A stretch of 64,000 nt of DNA. Source: Varroa destructor. Taxonomy: Eukaryota; Arthropoda; Arachnida; Mesostigmata; Varroidae. Each line of letters starts with the position of its first letter. Positions within the stretch are counted from its first letter, which is position 1. Under the pieces are notes generated by a model. It made no database searches. It was not told the DNA's origin and saw only the letters and a program-made list of their open reading frames with translations. The position numbers and the translations under genes are program-made. Where the stretch lies: positions 36,553,877 through 36,617,876 of the forward strand of contig NW_019211454.1 of NCBI RefSeq assembly GCF_002443255.2, in the 5' to 3' direction. Positions 11,871-25,586 of this stretch are shown here, piece by piece.

Positions 11871-14800
11871 CAGAGTCACAACCGCGGATGTAGACCTCAT
11901 TTGCATTCCCATCGCGCGTCCTGTGGTTTCTTTGTAATATTAAGCTACATGTAGCAGCCCTTCTCCGACGACGAGTGTTTCCTGTAGTCAGTGTCGTCGC
12001 CAACTGGCAGCTACATCGCGCTACCTATTCTTCTACATACGAAAATAGAGTGCGTTTTTATGTTAATACTAGCTATATAACAAAATTTGACGAGCTATAA
12101 CAGCAATATGATAAACCTGTTCTATTAGGTGGGAATCGATATTCCTTTCAGGAGAACATGTTCCTGATCATTCTTATGAAGGACCTTGGCTTTGTCTTGC
12201 GTTTTTATTTGTATCCGGCAAACGCGATGCGAGATGAGCAGGTGGCTGAATCGGTGTTAGGGCGTGAAAGGATAGTGAGTAAGAGGCTTAGGTATCTAAA
12301 CTTGAAATAGAGGCACTACATAGGATCAGCAGCATATATGAATTGAAGATATCTTGTAGGCTTTTCTTTGTTTCGTTTGCTCGCCGCTCCCTTGAGACCC
12401 CATTTCGGGAGATGTCAGTATACCATAATGAGGCAGCATCTTCATTTTTGACCCTGTCATCTTTCTTTTGTTTTCCGTGATGTTTCACATGGGTAGCACA
12501 TGAGTAGTACCAGGACGCTGGAGAGCCGAAGACGAGATTAAAAAATTTCGACTTTTTTGACCTTCTGGTTGGAGTACCTACATTAAGCTAGACCTTAATA
12601 CAGCCTTTGTCGCTACATTCTTAATACGTTGTTTTTAACACTAGAAATCAACAGTCTGCATTGTCTCCAGTTTTTATGGTTTATGCAGGCGTATTAAAAA
12701 TGGCTTTTTAGTGGCAATCCTTGATGCGCCTGGATTTTTGGTAGAGAAAAATTCCAGTTGTCATTTGGGCTTAACAGATTGCTCTAACGGTTAGTCCTTC
12801 AGAGATTTTTCTCGCCGTTCCTTGTTTTGAAGAATTTGGCCACCATTTGGACCTTTTGAAATCTTGCATGACTTTTGGTCTGCTATCAACCGAGTATTTT
12901 ACTCCATTGAATTTGTTTTGTATGCAGTGTACCTTAGCGACACTTCGACGAGTTTATACCTACCAGTACCGGACAGCCGATGGTTTCCGCTCCCAAAAAA
13001 AGCTGTAATCCCGGTAATAATAGTTATATTGAATAAGCGTGACTGTAGTGAAAGACATTTCTAGCACATTTGGAAAAAAAATAGCTAAGATACCTGTTTT
13101 TATTTAAACATAATTTAAATGCCGTACCTTATACATAGAGAAGCGGTGCTTTTCTATGAAGCGGGCGGCCATAATTCCATGTTAACAGCAGGGATTACAC
13201 AGGGAAGAGCGCAACGAGCTACGATCTAATCTGCGGTGAGAACATCCTATAAAGTCTAACGCATGATTACTATTTCTGAAAAATCCATATAAGAAACTTA
13301 TTCTGGTGTTATTAATTATTACTATTATAGCTATTAAGTCTAACCGAAACTTTACATTTTAAGTTACACCTGAAGTGCTTAAAGTAAAGCGTGGAAAAGC
13401 TCTGGTAGGTAAAAGTTCTGAAAGAAATCTGTAGGCGTTCACTTGTAGTACTCATCAGGAGCAGGTGGAAAGATCTACTTTTTTTTTTTTGTTGTTCAAT
13501 AATCGGAGGTTGTGATAATAAGTACATTTGTTGTTCTTTAAATAAGGCACAGTTTGCGCATTACATTTTGTGATGGAAACGTGTATAGAGGGAAAAAGAC
13601 AGATTTCCAATGATGGAGCCACATATCTAAGCTTGATCCAATTGTTGCCGTATTAACATTCTTTCGTAAGCAAAGATCGACAGCTAAGCTTGAGGCAGGC
13701 AAACCGTTACATCGCTATATTGGGAACATATTTATAAATAATGCTGAGATTGCCTTACATTGTGTTCTATTGACTAAACATTGATTTTTAAATATAGTTA
13801 TTTCTGTAACTTTTGCGAAAATGACGAAACGATCATGAACGAATCGTCTCGGACCAATTTCCGCTTGAAAATGTGTCTTCAAGTACTCCTAAGTAAGTAC
13901 GACTCAGCTCAGGGCATGTCGGAAAACGATAAAAAGAAAAGAATGTCTGATTCTGTAAATTTAAAATGTCAGCGACCTTTCATCTAGAGGATTAAACCCA
14001 TCAAATTATCGCTAGTGTTTCAGTATACTGCACCATGTCATTGCTGTTATGCAGACAATTAAATCAATAATTAAAGACTGGATAGCTTCGTTTAACCCAA
14101 CAACGCATATTGCTCAATCCAATCTACGAAGATGTGTCAATTTGCATTCATACAAACGCAAGTTCTAAAGTTAACAAACGATTACGTGACTGCCCCCCCA
14201 GTCAGTGTATAAAAATCAAATTAGATAGACTGTACAATAGAATCTTATATGAGTATCTTATTGAATAGAAGGACTAATAAATAGAAGAAGTAAATAATAA
14301 GTGCACCTTGTTGAACCAGTACGTGGGTCTTGTTTCCGAGGAACAGGATGACGATAAGCTAGGATAGCAATTAGATGAATCTGAAAACACCTTGCCTCGA
14401 ATTTCTATCAAAATGAACTTTATCAAAGGGTATATAAGCCCGTACTAAGACGTTGTAGCAATGCAGCTACATCATGGCTGAGGTATTACCCTGCTGACCT
14501 CACTTAACTCCCTTTTCCGCATTTGATATAATCAGCTTTTTCATCTCATCCAGATTTCTTCGTGCGTAGTGAAGATGAATCTACTAGCCCGTTTGACATA
14601 TTGCTTCAGACATTGAAGAATCCAAGTAGCCACAAGGAGTTTAGCCTCTATATGTTCTGAGTGAAAAGATTTGATTAAAGTATGAAGTTTTTTTATGGAC
14701 ACCATCAGGGGTATGTGCTAATCCCTTTCCCAACTGTTAGGTTCTGCTTCAAGCTACGCCTTTTATCGGATCATAATTCAGCATAAAGACGTTACAATTC

Positions 14801-15740
14801 GGCAGCCATAATAAAAGTAACGCATGTAAAAGGTAAATTTCTCTAAAAAAAAAATTGATGTCCTTCAAATGCTGGATAAAGAACGTTGTCCCGAAAGCAT
14901 ATGCACTACTTAGTTCGAAGACGTGTTACAGTTGCTTATGTATAAAACGTTCAAATATTAAAAAGAAGGATCTATCTGATTCAGAATTGGCAAACAAACA
15001 GAGATAAGCGAGTTACCCTTGACAATCGTGACTGCTGAGATGTTTTCCTCGTCGAGCGCTAACGACGTTCTGCAAAATCTAAGATCATTAATAGACGCTA
15101 GTATAGTCTGCGCATTTGAATATAGCAGGAACGATGTAAAAACCTCATTCATCGCTAAGTGCTTTGAAAACGAACAACATATGGCCCATGCGAATGGGGG
15201 CAATGCTAAGGGTCCTAAAACCAGAACTAAAAGAAATACTTCGCACGAATTAACTTCGCTGCATTGGAACGAAGCGTGGGTGATCACTTCACATAGACAC
15301 TGGCGTATGTATACTCAGGACACCACAGCCGCCGACAAATTTCATGTTGCCGGTTACATTAATTTGGTTTCAATAAAACGTTAATGGTATGACTACTGTT
15401 TAATATAGAGTACTGATGTTTGCCATAGCAGCGTAAGCGTTCTTTCTATGTTAGACTCGTGTCAAGATGCGCATCGCTCAACTATTCCCAATCTAACGAA
15501 AACAAAGTTGTATAGCAAGCGCTATAAACCCCTATACTTGAAACGCAGTCTTTATTGTGGTTGCGCCTGACTACCTTACGCTTGCAACGTGAGGAGTAGG
15601 ATACGAATTACGTCGTAGACATACAGTAAAGACCAGCCGACACGACACGTTCTTAACCTTTCTCGCAGCTAAAACCGTAGCTCCGGCAATCTCTCTCTTC
15701 CTAATCCTGTTCAAAGGTATCGCTGTCAGAGGATTGCACA
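11871..15740. other. No supported gene; chance-length ORFs only
   Basis: The longest frame is 121 codons at 15019-15384 (+), opened by TTG; its first ATG is at 15040. A 109-codon minus frame lies over it. Neither shows a known motif, and in 64 kb of this composition several open frames of this size are expected by chance. A 71-codon minus frame at 13312-13527 includes an A/T run. Confidence 0.6.
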
Positions 15741-16016
15741 TTGTCTGCATTTAAACCTTTACATCTGTCATATCCTCCTTATGAGCCACCAAGTAAATCC
15801 ATGGGTTGTACTCGAGGAGACGCATGTGTACAGAGCCCGCCCTCCTGGCAAAAAAAAATGTTTATATGTATCCTAAGTACTCTAATTTTATACGTATTTG
15901 TATCCATATGGATATGGACGGGTTATAACTATTTCTGTAGGTTCTCCGCCACTGACACCTTCCCAAGGGCCACTACGTATATAAAAGTTATCAGAAGCAG
16001 TGGACAAAAATGTTAA
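15741..16016 (+). CDS. Possible membrane-segment exon, unknown product
   Basis: A frame open since a stop near 15700 encodes a proline-rich part (LHLSYPPYEPPSKSMG), then a Cys-containing linker, then one clear hydrophobic segment (FICILSTLILYVFVSIWIW) and a polar tail to TAA. There is no ATG at the start of the frame (the 15741 codon is TTG), so it would have to be an exon. CTGTCAG at about 15730 could be an acceptor. A single-pass membrane protein exon is possible, but T-rich DNA makes hydrophobic stretches by chance. Confidence 0.2.
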   Translation: MSAFKPLHLSYPPYEPPSKSMGCTRGDACVQSPPSWQKKMFICILSTLILYVFVSIWIWTGYNYFCRFSATDTFPRATTYIKVIRSSGQKC

Positions 16017-16023
16017 TGTGAAT

Positions 16024-16074
16024 ACTGGGGCAAATGGGTGCGACATTCACGCTTACAATAATCACTGCCCCAGT
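16024..16074. repeat. 9-bp inverted repeat with 33-base loop
   Basis: ACTGGGGCA (16024-16032) and TGCCCCAGT (16066-16074) are exact reverse complements. The overall size is hairpin-like, but the stem is short. Confidence 0.7.
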
Positions 16075-19000
16075 TTACGTCCACCAGAGGCGCTTGCATC
16101 TTCCCCAGCGTGACGAGCTTCCGTCAACTTACAACAATGTAACAAAAAATCTTTTATTTCATCTGTGTTTCGAACATTAGGTTCGGTATCACTGTTAGGC
16201 ATTCCATCACACGGTTGGCTTCCACTACGAAACGAATTCAGTCTACGTGCGGGTTCGAACCTACACTACAACGTTTCACTAATACTAGCAGGCAATTAGA
16301 TGAATCACTGATCTATCACGAGAACTTATCTGCTTATTGTGAACCAGCTTTCCTATGGGAAAGATTTCCGTAAGAATGTGCATATTATCTATGCAAACCT
16401 GGCCTTAGGTACCAGCATCGCTACTGCCTTGGCCACAACTAGGAGAGATTAGTTTTCCGTCTAAAGCGTCGAACATGCGTGCAACGATACGTATGAACCT
16501 TAAAAGGAGACCCAATACTTAAAAATGATGAAGGTAGATGTATTTTGCTGAAGTATCTGTGTAATATATATTGTACCGGTGAAACTCTCTTGTAATAGTA
16601 CTCAACAGCTGCTATTAAAAGCGCACTGCCGTTATTGTTTGTGTGTGTATTTGTTGTTCTGCACTGTATTGGACGTAACCAAGCTAAGAAACATCACGGC
16701 TAGCGAAGGCAGTTTACTGAAGTAAGACGAGATTTTCAGCTGTGCAAGTCTATGCATCTGTCATATGCAGATGGTAGGAACACAGAGCTTCGCACTGCTG
16801 ACCATCAGCAGCGGCTGGTTATACGACACTCGCCGGCATCATATCAGTGTGGAAGCTTCGCATAAATCGTATATGTGATAACGTAAATCTACACTGCAAA
16901 AATTTGAAAAGAAAAACAAACGTCAACCTGCTTGGGGGTCGATTTCACTTTTGATTGCTCGAAAATATAACAGTATTAAATCAATAACGAACGTATGCTA
17001 AAAAGTTTTCATCGGTCCCAAGTTTTTTCAGAAACGTAATTTAGCTTTGCATGGTTATCAAATGCTAGATTAAATTATTATTGGAAATTTGGCTTAAGAA
17101 CATCGGAAGTAATTGGATATTAATTTTACAGGTTTTTAACTCTTTTGTTCGACTGTCTCACAAGAATCTCAAATATGAGGCTTCTATTTGTGTTGAGATG
17201 TATTTATCCAGCGCTAGACACAGAGAAAACGAGAGGTTTTAGGGTCTCCAGCCTTCATCGCCGTCGGAAATATGTATGAAAGGATGATGTAACCCTGCGG
17301 CATTTTGGGTTCGGTTAAATAAATAACTACTTTGAATTTAATGTCGGTTACTTAAGCTGTTAAGCATTGCTTTAGACGAGTGGATCCGCTACGAAACGAT
17401 GTGTATTTACACCTAGATAGAAAAACCTAGACCATCGTGTGCTTCAAGGCTTAATAGGCACACACGTTGCCGCCGCACCATTACGGGGACATATCGAATT
17501 CAGTTGTCAAGTCGTGCGGAAGACCAACCGGCCACCACGTTACTTTGTATTTAGTTCAACAAAAGCATGTGGCAACTGGGAAATACAAAAAATAAAAAAA
17601 CGTCCTCTGGTTACTGCTTGGTTCTGCTGGCCTCCCCGGTCTTTTCCAGGAATTTTTGCTGGTTGAAAACATTCAGCGTGTTACAATCGGAAGTGTAGAG
17701 GTTGTATTTCAGGTTGAACGCAGATAGCACTATTTCAGCTACTGCTCTCATTCAGACCCCATTCGCTAGTAGAACTTATCTATTTGGTCATTCAATGTAC
17801 TACTCGCGATGTAACTACACCGAGAGACTGGTGTAGTCGCATTACGGGAAGATCTCACCCGGTCGGAAACCTCACCTGCTTGGACAGCTATTTGGAAAAC
17901 GGGCCCCTCTTGACTTCTACTCCTCCAAAGCCTATTGTAAATGCTCTTGAGCCAACATCTGAGTGCAGCCACATGATTTTCTATCGATCGTGGAAATTGG
18001 GAACGAATCTTGTGGAAAAGCAGAACAAAATAGCTTCTAATAGTCTCGAATAATAATAATATAATTGGGTTGTGACGCCCTGAAGGACAGAAGGTAGCTA
18101 GCCCAGAAAGGTAGACCATAATTACGAACTGAATAGAGAGCAATTAGGTGATGTTTTATAGGTCTTTGTTTTATCCGAAAATACGAGGCTTTTTTTTTTC
18201 TTTTTCCCCAAAAGAGATCCATCCATCAACGATCAATTATTTGTCACTATGTAGCCAATTACATAGGTACAGTTACATGACTATCATCGACGATGCCCTA
18301 TCAACTTTCCCTCAATTTGCCACCTATAACCAAATGCTAATTCAAGGCTTTTGCGAAAACCTATTTCAACGATACGGCGGCTCTAAGTCTCCGTACTAAC
18401 CAGCTGAATCGATATTTACACAATAGTCACACACATTTACTAAATACTAACAAGCGCAATACAAACATTCAGATTTAGCAATACAAACAGATTCGGTAAC
18501 GTGTATGTTTATTAAACCTCTATGACGACCTGCTCAAACGACATGGGCTGAGAGTTATTCTCTGGACTACATCGTATAGGAAGCTCTCACAGAAACTATT
18601 GTTAGGTTGATACACCTACGATTAAACGGCTATGTTGAAAGCAAAGCGTATGCAGGCCTACGCAGTGCGATGAGAGATCGCGACTCCTACTGACATACGA
18701 ATTTTTAGGCTGCATAGAAGCTTGTACCTGTAACATTTTGCAACCCCATAGAGCGGTGCAATGAAACTTCGTTATTACGTATTTTTTACTCTATGTCGCA
18801 TATTCGGTTGGCTGTTTCATAAATGTAACTATCGGGCGGTATTTTATGCAATATTGTAGGAGGATATTACTATATAGTAGGAATACACCGGGTGTAGGCT
18901 GCCGTAACGATGGAGAGCTATCCACCATCGTCAGTGAATATTGTTGAACTAAGTTTGCTTACATCGTGAAATAAGTGATGAAGATTTACTGAACGACGGT

Positions 19001-19665
19001 CCATATGCACTTCTGTTTAGGGATCACACGTAGGGTGGATAATTAAGACACCGCATATATATGCTTAATGCTATACTGGGCTGGTAGTTCGAGATATGCG
19101 AAAATTTGAGTATGAGAAAATTTAAAAAAAGTAAGCACTTCCATTATTCAGCTCCCGATCATGGCAAGACAATTACAGATAAATGCTTGAGCTACCTTTC
19201 CAGGACTAGCCAAGTAAAACGCGAAGACGTATTTGATACTGATACGAATAAGACTGCTTTTATCAAGAGTTATGCCAGTCTTAACGAAAGTTTCGTAAAA
19301 TCATTTGTTATCGCAAAAGTTATCGTAAAGTAATGTAAAAATCGTGCATCAGAGTACAGTTAGACACCTGCAGGTAGCTACACAACGCATCAGTACCAGA
19401 AGGACTTAATAGATTGTGGTAAATTGATTGCATAACAATAGTAGGCCTGGAAAGAATTTATTGACCGGACCCGAAATAGGCGTTAAGTTCCTCTCATATT
19501 TTAATAGTTATTAAATTAGTGGAGGTGAAAATATAGTGTCGTCGGAAACCATCAGCGTCAATTACGTACTCTACGGTATTTGTGCATTGTTATGCAAAAA
19601 AAGCTAGAACTATATTGATTTAGTCTGTATTTATACTGCTTTTATATGTTGTACTTCACTCTCTG

Positions 19666-19692
19666 ACGTCTCATACAATTCGCATGAGACGT
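19666..19692. repeat. 9-bp inverted repeat, first of two tandem hairpins
   Basis: ACGTCTCAT (19666-19674) pairs with ATGAGACGT (19684-19692) around nine bases. It ends one base before the next palindrome begins. Confidence 0.85.
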
Positions 19693-19693
19693 T

Positions 19694-19733
19694 ACGGAGG
19701 CAGATGGAAATGTACATTTCCGTCTGCCTCCGT
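19694..19733. repeat. 40-bp near-perfect palindrome
   Basis: The left arm ACGGAGGCAGATGGAAATG and the right arm CATTTCCGTCTGCCTCCGT are reverse complements with one mismatch (A/G), separated by TA. It could form a cruciform in DNA or a 19-bp stem in RNA. Confidence 0.92.
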
Positions 19734-22700
19734 TTACCACTTCGTCATCTTTTGAAAGCGTACTGCTAGCATACCGTCGCATACTCACGTGCCGCTGATG
19801 CCCTCTACAAATTTTTGTTCAAGTGTGTGTTTACATCAAATAATGCGACTTACATACAAACGATACAGAACGTCCGCTGATCATCTACGACTCACCGTTG
19901 CCGCTCCAACATAGCGATGAGATAGCGGTCTAGCGGACGGCCAAGTTTCTGTCAAGTTGGTCGGGCTGGAACTGCACCCGCGATCATCGCCTATGTATTC
20001 ATATCTTTTTATTAGCTTGAGAATACATCATATAGACAGTGTCGTCCAGCGAATAGTCTGCCAGCGGCTATGTGTTGAAATGACGAGATTTGTCGGCAGC
20101 TCGCTATCACACTACCGGATGAGCAATAATGAGAAAGCAAAACACAAGGAAATATTCGGCATTTGACTACAATCAACTGGCCTTGGACATAGTGAACGAG
20201 TAGAAAAAGACCGTTATCCAACGATGTTCGAAGACGTCCGTTTCGTGGAACTTCATTAGTAAAGCGTTTCGTTGCTTGTATGTCGATGGATACTTCTGGA
20301 CGCCGTCGTTCCAAGTGCGTCGTTTGCCCCCTTTTATTCCTTCGGCAACTGTTCGCTTCAGCTTCCTATATTGTTTTCATTTTCGCGCCACAGCTAGTAG
20401 TGACGTTAACGATATAGCGATAAACAGAGATCAGGGACGGAAGATTTCGTCCCGAATAATGTTCGACGATTTCTAGCTTTGATCGACATCAGTCATAAGG
20501 CTAAACCCAATACGAATTAATTGTATGCTATAAATGAGTAACATGACTTCTTATACTCGCAGTGCCATTGCGTACTCTGTTGACCTATCGCATTGAAATT
20601 CGTTTGTGTACAGAAGAACACCAACTTGTAATTTGCTTTTCTTTAATTCGTGGTTGGAATAATTTGAAGGACGCTTGTAACCTATAACGAAATTCACACA
20701 ATGTTTCGGGCATATGTGTAGGTACGACGAATCTGTTAGAAAAGAAAACACGTATTCTTAGAACAAACTTAATTTTCGAAAAACACTGGAAGAATTTCGA
20801 AAAATTGTTAAAATATAAATATTGCGCTCACTGAGTAAGGAAACGGCTAAATAAAAAACAAGAAACTTTTGTGATACGCACTGGATACAGCTTATTAATG
20901 TGCGCTCTCAATAGGACGTTACCGTGAACGAAGTACTGACTTTGCGGAGGAAAAATTCATAAAGCTAACATAAATAATATAGTAATAACATAATACATCA
21001 GCATTTTAACCGTTCGCGTTCATCTGTATGAAGAGTCGAAGCTTTCAAACGTTCGTTTTCATTTCATTACTAATAGTCAGAGATTTGGTACTTTTTTATG
21101 GTGCGTAATTTCTGATGTTGGACTGCCATTGCACATTGTTGTCAAGGTGCCGCTTTTTTTTTCGCAAGTATTTTATATTAGTAAAAAAATACAAAGGTAT
21201 TTTCCTCTTCGATAATTCAAACTTCATTACGATGTCTGCAATCTCTCTTTGTAGCTACTCATATGGCCTAAATACATTCAAGTTAACAGCCCACTACTCC
21301 ATGGGATACCTTCAGGTTACCAGTATAAAATCACAAAAGAAACTTGTTTGTTATTCGTTTGTTTCACAATACTTTTCAATAATGTCGAAACAATTCGGCC
21401 GGAAGGAGGAAGTTCGCACTTACTATTTTAGGCTGCATTGCGCTAATTAATTAGATATCTTTTTTTCAAATTCGTTAGCAGCTATAAATAACACATATAC
21501 AGAAACACCATGGCTTGGTGGCAGAGTACTGGCCATAAAACAGACGAGAAGAAATGTTACTACAGAGACAATTTCAAAGAGACAACGTTTCACTGGCGGC
21601 CAGGAAACCGAAATTTATCGCAGCGTGAACAGCACCCCAGCGACCTACTAGTAGGAAAGTTCGAGTAGGAGCTGTTCAACCTCGATAACTTCGAGAGTAC
21701 TCTGACTCTTCAGCGCAATGAGGAATCGGCCACCGACAGTTCTTAGACGGTATTTCGCTGTTTGGAAGCTGCAGGGTAAAAATCTGCTTGAAACGAACTA
21801 GCAGTAGTATATGGCGGAACTCATCAAAATCGCATGAAACCTGACCATGTCATAGATAACAGTCGCTTCTCGAAGACAGGGCTGAAAGGACCATAACATA
21901 ATGTTTTTTTACTCTTACGTTTTGATTTTCATTAGTTCTGCGGTTGCGGTCCGTAGCAAACGTTTAGCCTTGCCTTCACTGTTTGATAATGTTAACTGCT
22001 CACAAAAAAGCGTCTGATCATTGCATGCGGTAAATTACGTACCCAAAACAAGCACCATAGTTCTGTTGGAATCTTTCGCCTTTGATATTTAAGAAGGCAT
22101 GAAAAGTAGGGCAGTTGTGTTTGCACAAAAGGAAACAGCGACCGTTATTTAGATGATTTTACTGTTTGTGGATCTGCTTCGTCTAATGACAAGACAAAGA
22201 TGTTTCGACGCTATCCGCACAGAAATACATTGCGGCTAGAGAGTATCAGCCATTTCGGTGAACTGGGCCAATTTGGACCCATAAAGGAGGCTGCAGTGTA
22301 CTGGTACGCCCCACCTACTGCTACAGGCTATTGTAGTTTTCTGACGGGAGGACTGCATAGATCCATAGAAGTTCCTAAATCATTATCAGCTAGAAGAACC
22401 ACATCAAAAATGAGCGTTTGCTGTAAATTTTTATTTAGAGTGTAACCATATATATGTGGAACCAAGTAGTATTGTATTTTAGGTGCATCTAATATCAAAC
22501 AAAGAGCCGAGGCAAAAAATAACAGAAAAACTTAAAATTCTTCGAATAAATCAAAAGTTTCTCATATAAAAATAATAATCGTTTTGTGCGATATGTGCTT
22601 ATATCAATCAGCTCGCAATTCACAGTCTTTTCATTAACCAGAACGCCAGTAGCGCCCTGATAAATGCAACTAGTTCCATAGCAATTAGGTAGGCCGTTGG

Positions 22701-22818
22701 AGTTCTGTTGCATGTTGTCACTACCGGCATCAAGTTCGTGCTATCATACATTACTTGACGTACATATTACTTCAACATATAGGCGATAATGCAAGGAAGA
22801 ACATAATGTATGCATGTA

Positions 22819-22860
22819 AGCAAACGTTTAGGATTTAGTAGCAAACGTTTAGGATTTAGT
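22819..22860. repeat. Exact tandem duplication of a 21-bp unit
   Basis: The unit AGCAAACGTTTAGGATTTAG plus T occurs twice back to back (22819-22839 and 22840-22860) with no mismatch, suggesting a recent slippage event or an assembly artefact. Confidence 0.95.
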
Positions 22861-25539
22861 GTAGCTTGCTTCTCTTCTGCTGACGCCTGTATCAGATTTG
22901 TTCGCTTACTTAATACCGATTACTTACTCACTGGTCATAGAACTAGTATGGGGTATACCGCTGGAAGCAACTTACCAATAAATACCCTTGCTAACGTGGA
23001 CTAGAAATGCGGGTATTCCCGTTAACAATCGTGGTGAAACAATTGCGATACCGATAGTATAGCTGTCCTCGGTAGCAGCTTTGCTAATAGTTACCTAAGC
23101 AAAGTATATGGCCGTTTCTAAAATACAAACCTTCTATGAATAATAGCAAATTCGTGGCCGCGGCTAACTGTGGCTCAATCTTGCAAAGACATTTCCTACA
23201 CTCATACCGATATTTTTGGATCCGTCATTGCCTTACGTATTAGCTTTGTCTGTATGGTGTGCATATCTAGGCGTTGATTAACGTCACCCCAAAATCCAGC
23301 AGTCCCTTGTAGCTCAAAAAGGGCAATTAAAGCCCCAGGGGACCAAAGCAAGTTGCATCGAGACGAGTTTTGCTAACGCGTCGAAGGTCATACATTTTCA
23401 TGCCACATTCCCCTTCGGGCACCACAAACTGAGTCGCCATGGTCGCAAGTATTTTAAATACTTTGCTAGTCTATCCAATGGCCTTTTGGACAACGTATTA
23501 TCTGCGCGTTTTACTCGACGAGCTTAGTTCGAGTGCTTACCAACCTCGTCGGTCCGCCTTGCCTTGTCACTTGCTTCATGCGTGCATTTCCCTCGAAGGG
23601 AATCATGCACGGTTAGTTTCGGGCACCCCATCTTAACCAACACAAGTGTTTCTTCAACCTATACAAATAGGAGGACTACTGGATATTTGGATCATAAGGT
23701 TATCCGTTTGTCAAGAACGTTTTACGTAGCCGATGTTTACCCGACGCCACTTAACCGACCGATTCACTAGCAATCCATGGCAGATAGCGTCGAGTCGGTA
23801 ACAACGGAGGCAGGAAGCCTCATTTCATCAGAACATTACGGCTAATCGTGCCGAACGAATATACCGAAAAAACGACTTCTGTTTATATAGCTGCTAATTC
23901 TTGTTTACAGAGGCCAAAGTTAAGCGCGTACGCAATCTGAATTTTCAATCGATCAGATCCCTCATTTTTGTGGGTGCATACGATTCGAATGATCTGACTT
24001 AAAATTTCTTTCAGTTGTCGTTGTAAACCATCGATTATTTTTCTAAAATGCTGTCTATGTTACATCGGTGCAATGGTGCCAGATCGTTTGTAACCAGGAT
24101 ACATGATCGTTAAGCGGAGCAAGTCATAAACGAGGCGAAATATCTTAGCAGTTATATTCGCTAAAGAAAATTTCAACGAAGACCAAATGTCGCTCTATCG
24201 TTTATGTCCAAACCACCTAAAAAAAATAAAAATATAAAAAAAGATATAGCCGAGTTGATGATTTACCTACCCTACACATTATACCCTTCTGCAGGTGCTA
24301 AAAGATGCAACGCCGTTGTCCGCACGCGTTGAATGTCAGACGGTCTGAAGCTAGATGGACGTGAAGATCTCAACGTAATTAGGACGCGCACTTGGCTTAC
24401 GGCTAGTCTAATGACGGCGCTATTCTACTTTATATACACCCCGTTATTGTAACTCACTTCAGTTGAACTGCTACTCCAACTGATCTACGGCAACGCACGG
24501 GTGCAAAGTTGAACTTATTGATCAGTGTTAAGCTTCTCATACGGAGCAAAAACTAGAGCTAGCTGTGTAGATTCATAAGTCTGTGCTGATTTGACAAGGA
24601 TTACAACAAAACGGATATACACCACGTATACTACAAATTTGTGTACGAAAGCAAAAACGTCTGAAACGGCTCAGAGTACTGTTGCCATAGTAATTCACAT
24701 AATAATTTTTACATAGAAAAAAGAACACTTGTTTACTATTTACTGGCATTACCTGACACGTCATGGTCTAATAGCACTTTCCTCGATTTACTTCTTTGTC
24801 GTTTAGTATAGTTATGTTATCTATACTACATAGTAATTCAGTATTTTTATGTCAGGCTGGGGGCTTTCTATTCAGTTAAGTTCATGTAGAGAAATATTGA
24901 TTTTCTTTTGTTACACAAGTTCTGGTTTTTAGTTCTTTTTTGACTTGTTCCACCTTTGCGCGTACGTCAAACAGCGCACAAAGCACGGCAATTGTAACCC
25001 GTGCACGCTATGTTAACATAAGGATTTAGCTAAATTCTGCTAGAGCTTATCGAATGCCCATATATCGAAAGCCGTACAAATACTTTTTGCACTATAGATC
25101 ATCATCGATCCTACTCCCATCCGCTGCCGTCACCGAGAACCGTTCATGCCGTATGTAACTGACGCATATGTAGGTCGTTGCCAGCGCCCTTTAAAAATAA
25201 CACTACGAGTACAAGGGCGGGTTTACGTACGATCGCGAATGTATGTATGGAGCGATTTACGGATAATATTTAAAACAGCAGTGCCTGTTTCACACGAACA
25301 TGGTCGGCTCTGTACTTAACACGAGATGAGACTTCAAGCCGGACCGTGTCCATCAAGCGGTAAGCCCCTCTGTTCTGGAGCTAGAAGCTCTTATTTGAAA
25401 CAAACGTTTCATTGTAATTTTAATCTAGTGGCGATTTGTGATCATCATAAAATGGCCAAATAGTCAAGAATCGCTGCTTTAAGACTTACCATCAAAACCA
25501 TTCTTTAATATGTGTGACGAAATAGAAAACCATATTTCT

Positions 25540-25586
25540 ATGATCGTTAACGTTATTCCTTATGCAGTAATAACGTTAACGATCAT
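25540..25586. repeat. Perfect 18-bp inverted repeat with 11-base loop
   Basis: ATGATCGTTAACGTTATT (25540-25557) and AATAACGTTAACGATCAT (25569-25586) are exact reverse complements. Pairing stops abruptly on both outer sides. The arms contain GTTAAC palindromes, so each arm is partly self-complementary. No open frame covers it. Confidence 0.93.

Noticed and set aside
14958..15384. Overlapping frames of 121 (+) and 109 (-) codons
   Set aside because: Several frames of this length are expected by chance in 64 kb at this base composition. No motif, splice site or promoter supports either.
16246..16262. GGGTTCGAACC, a possible tRNA B box on the + strand
   Set aside because: The flanking bases do not form a T stem, and there is no acceptor stem, A box or anticodon arm.
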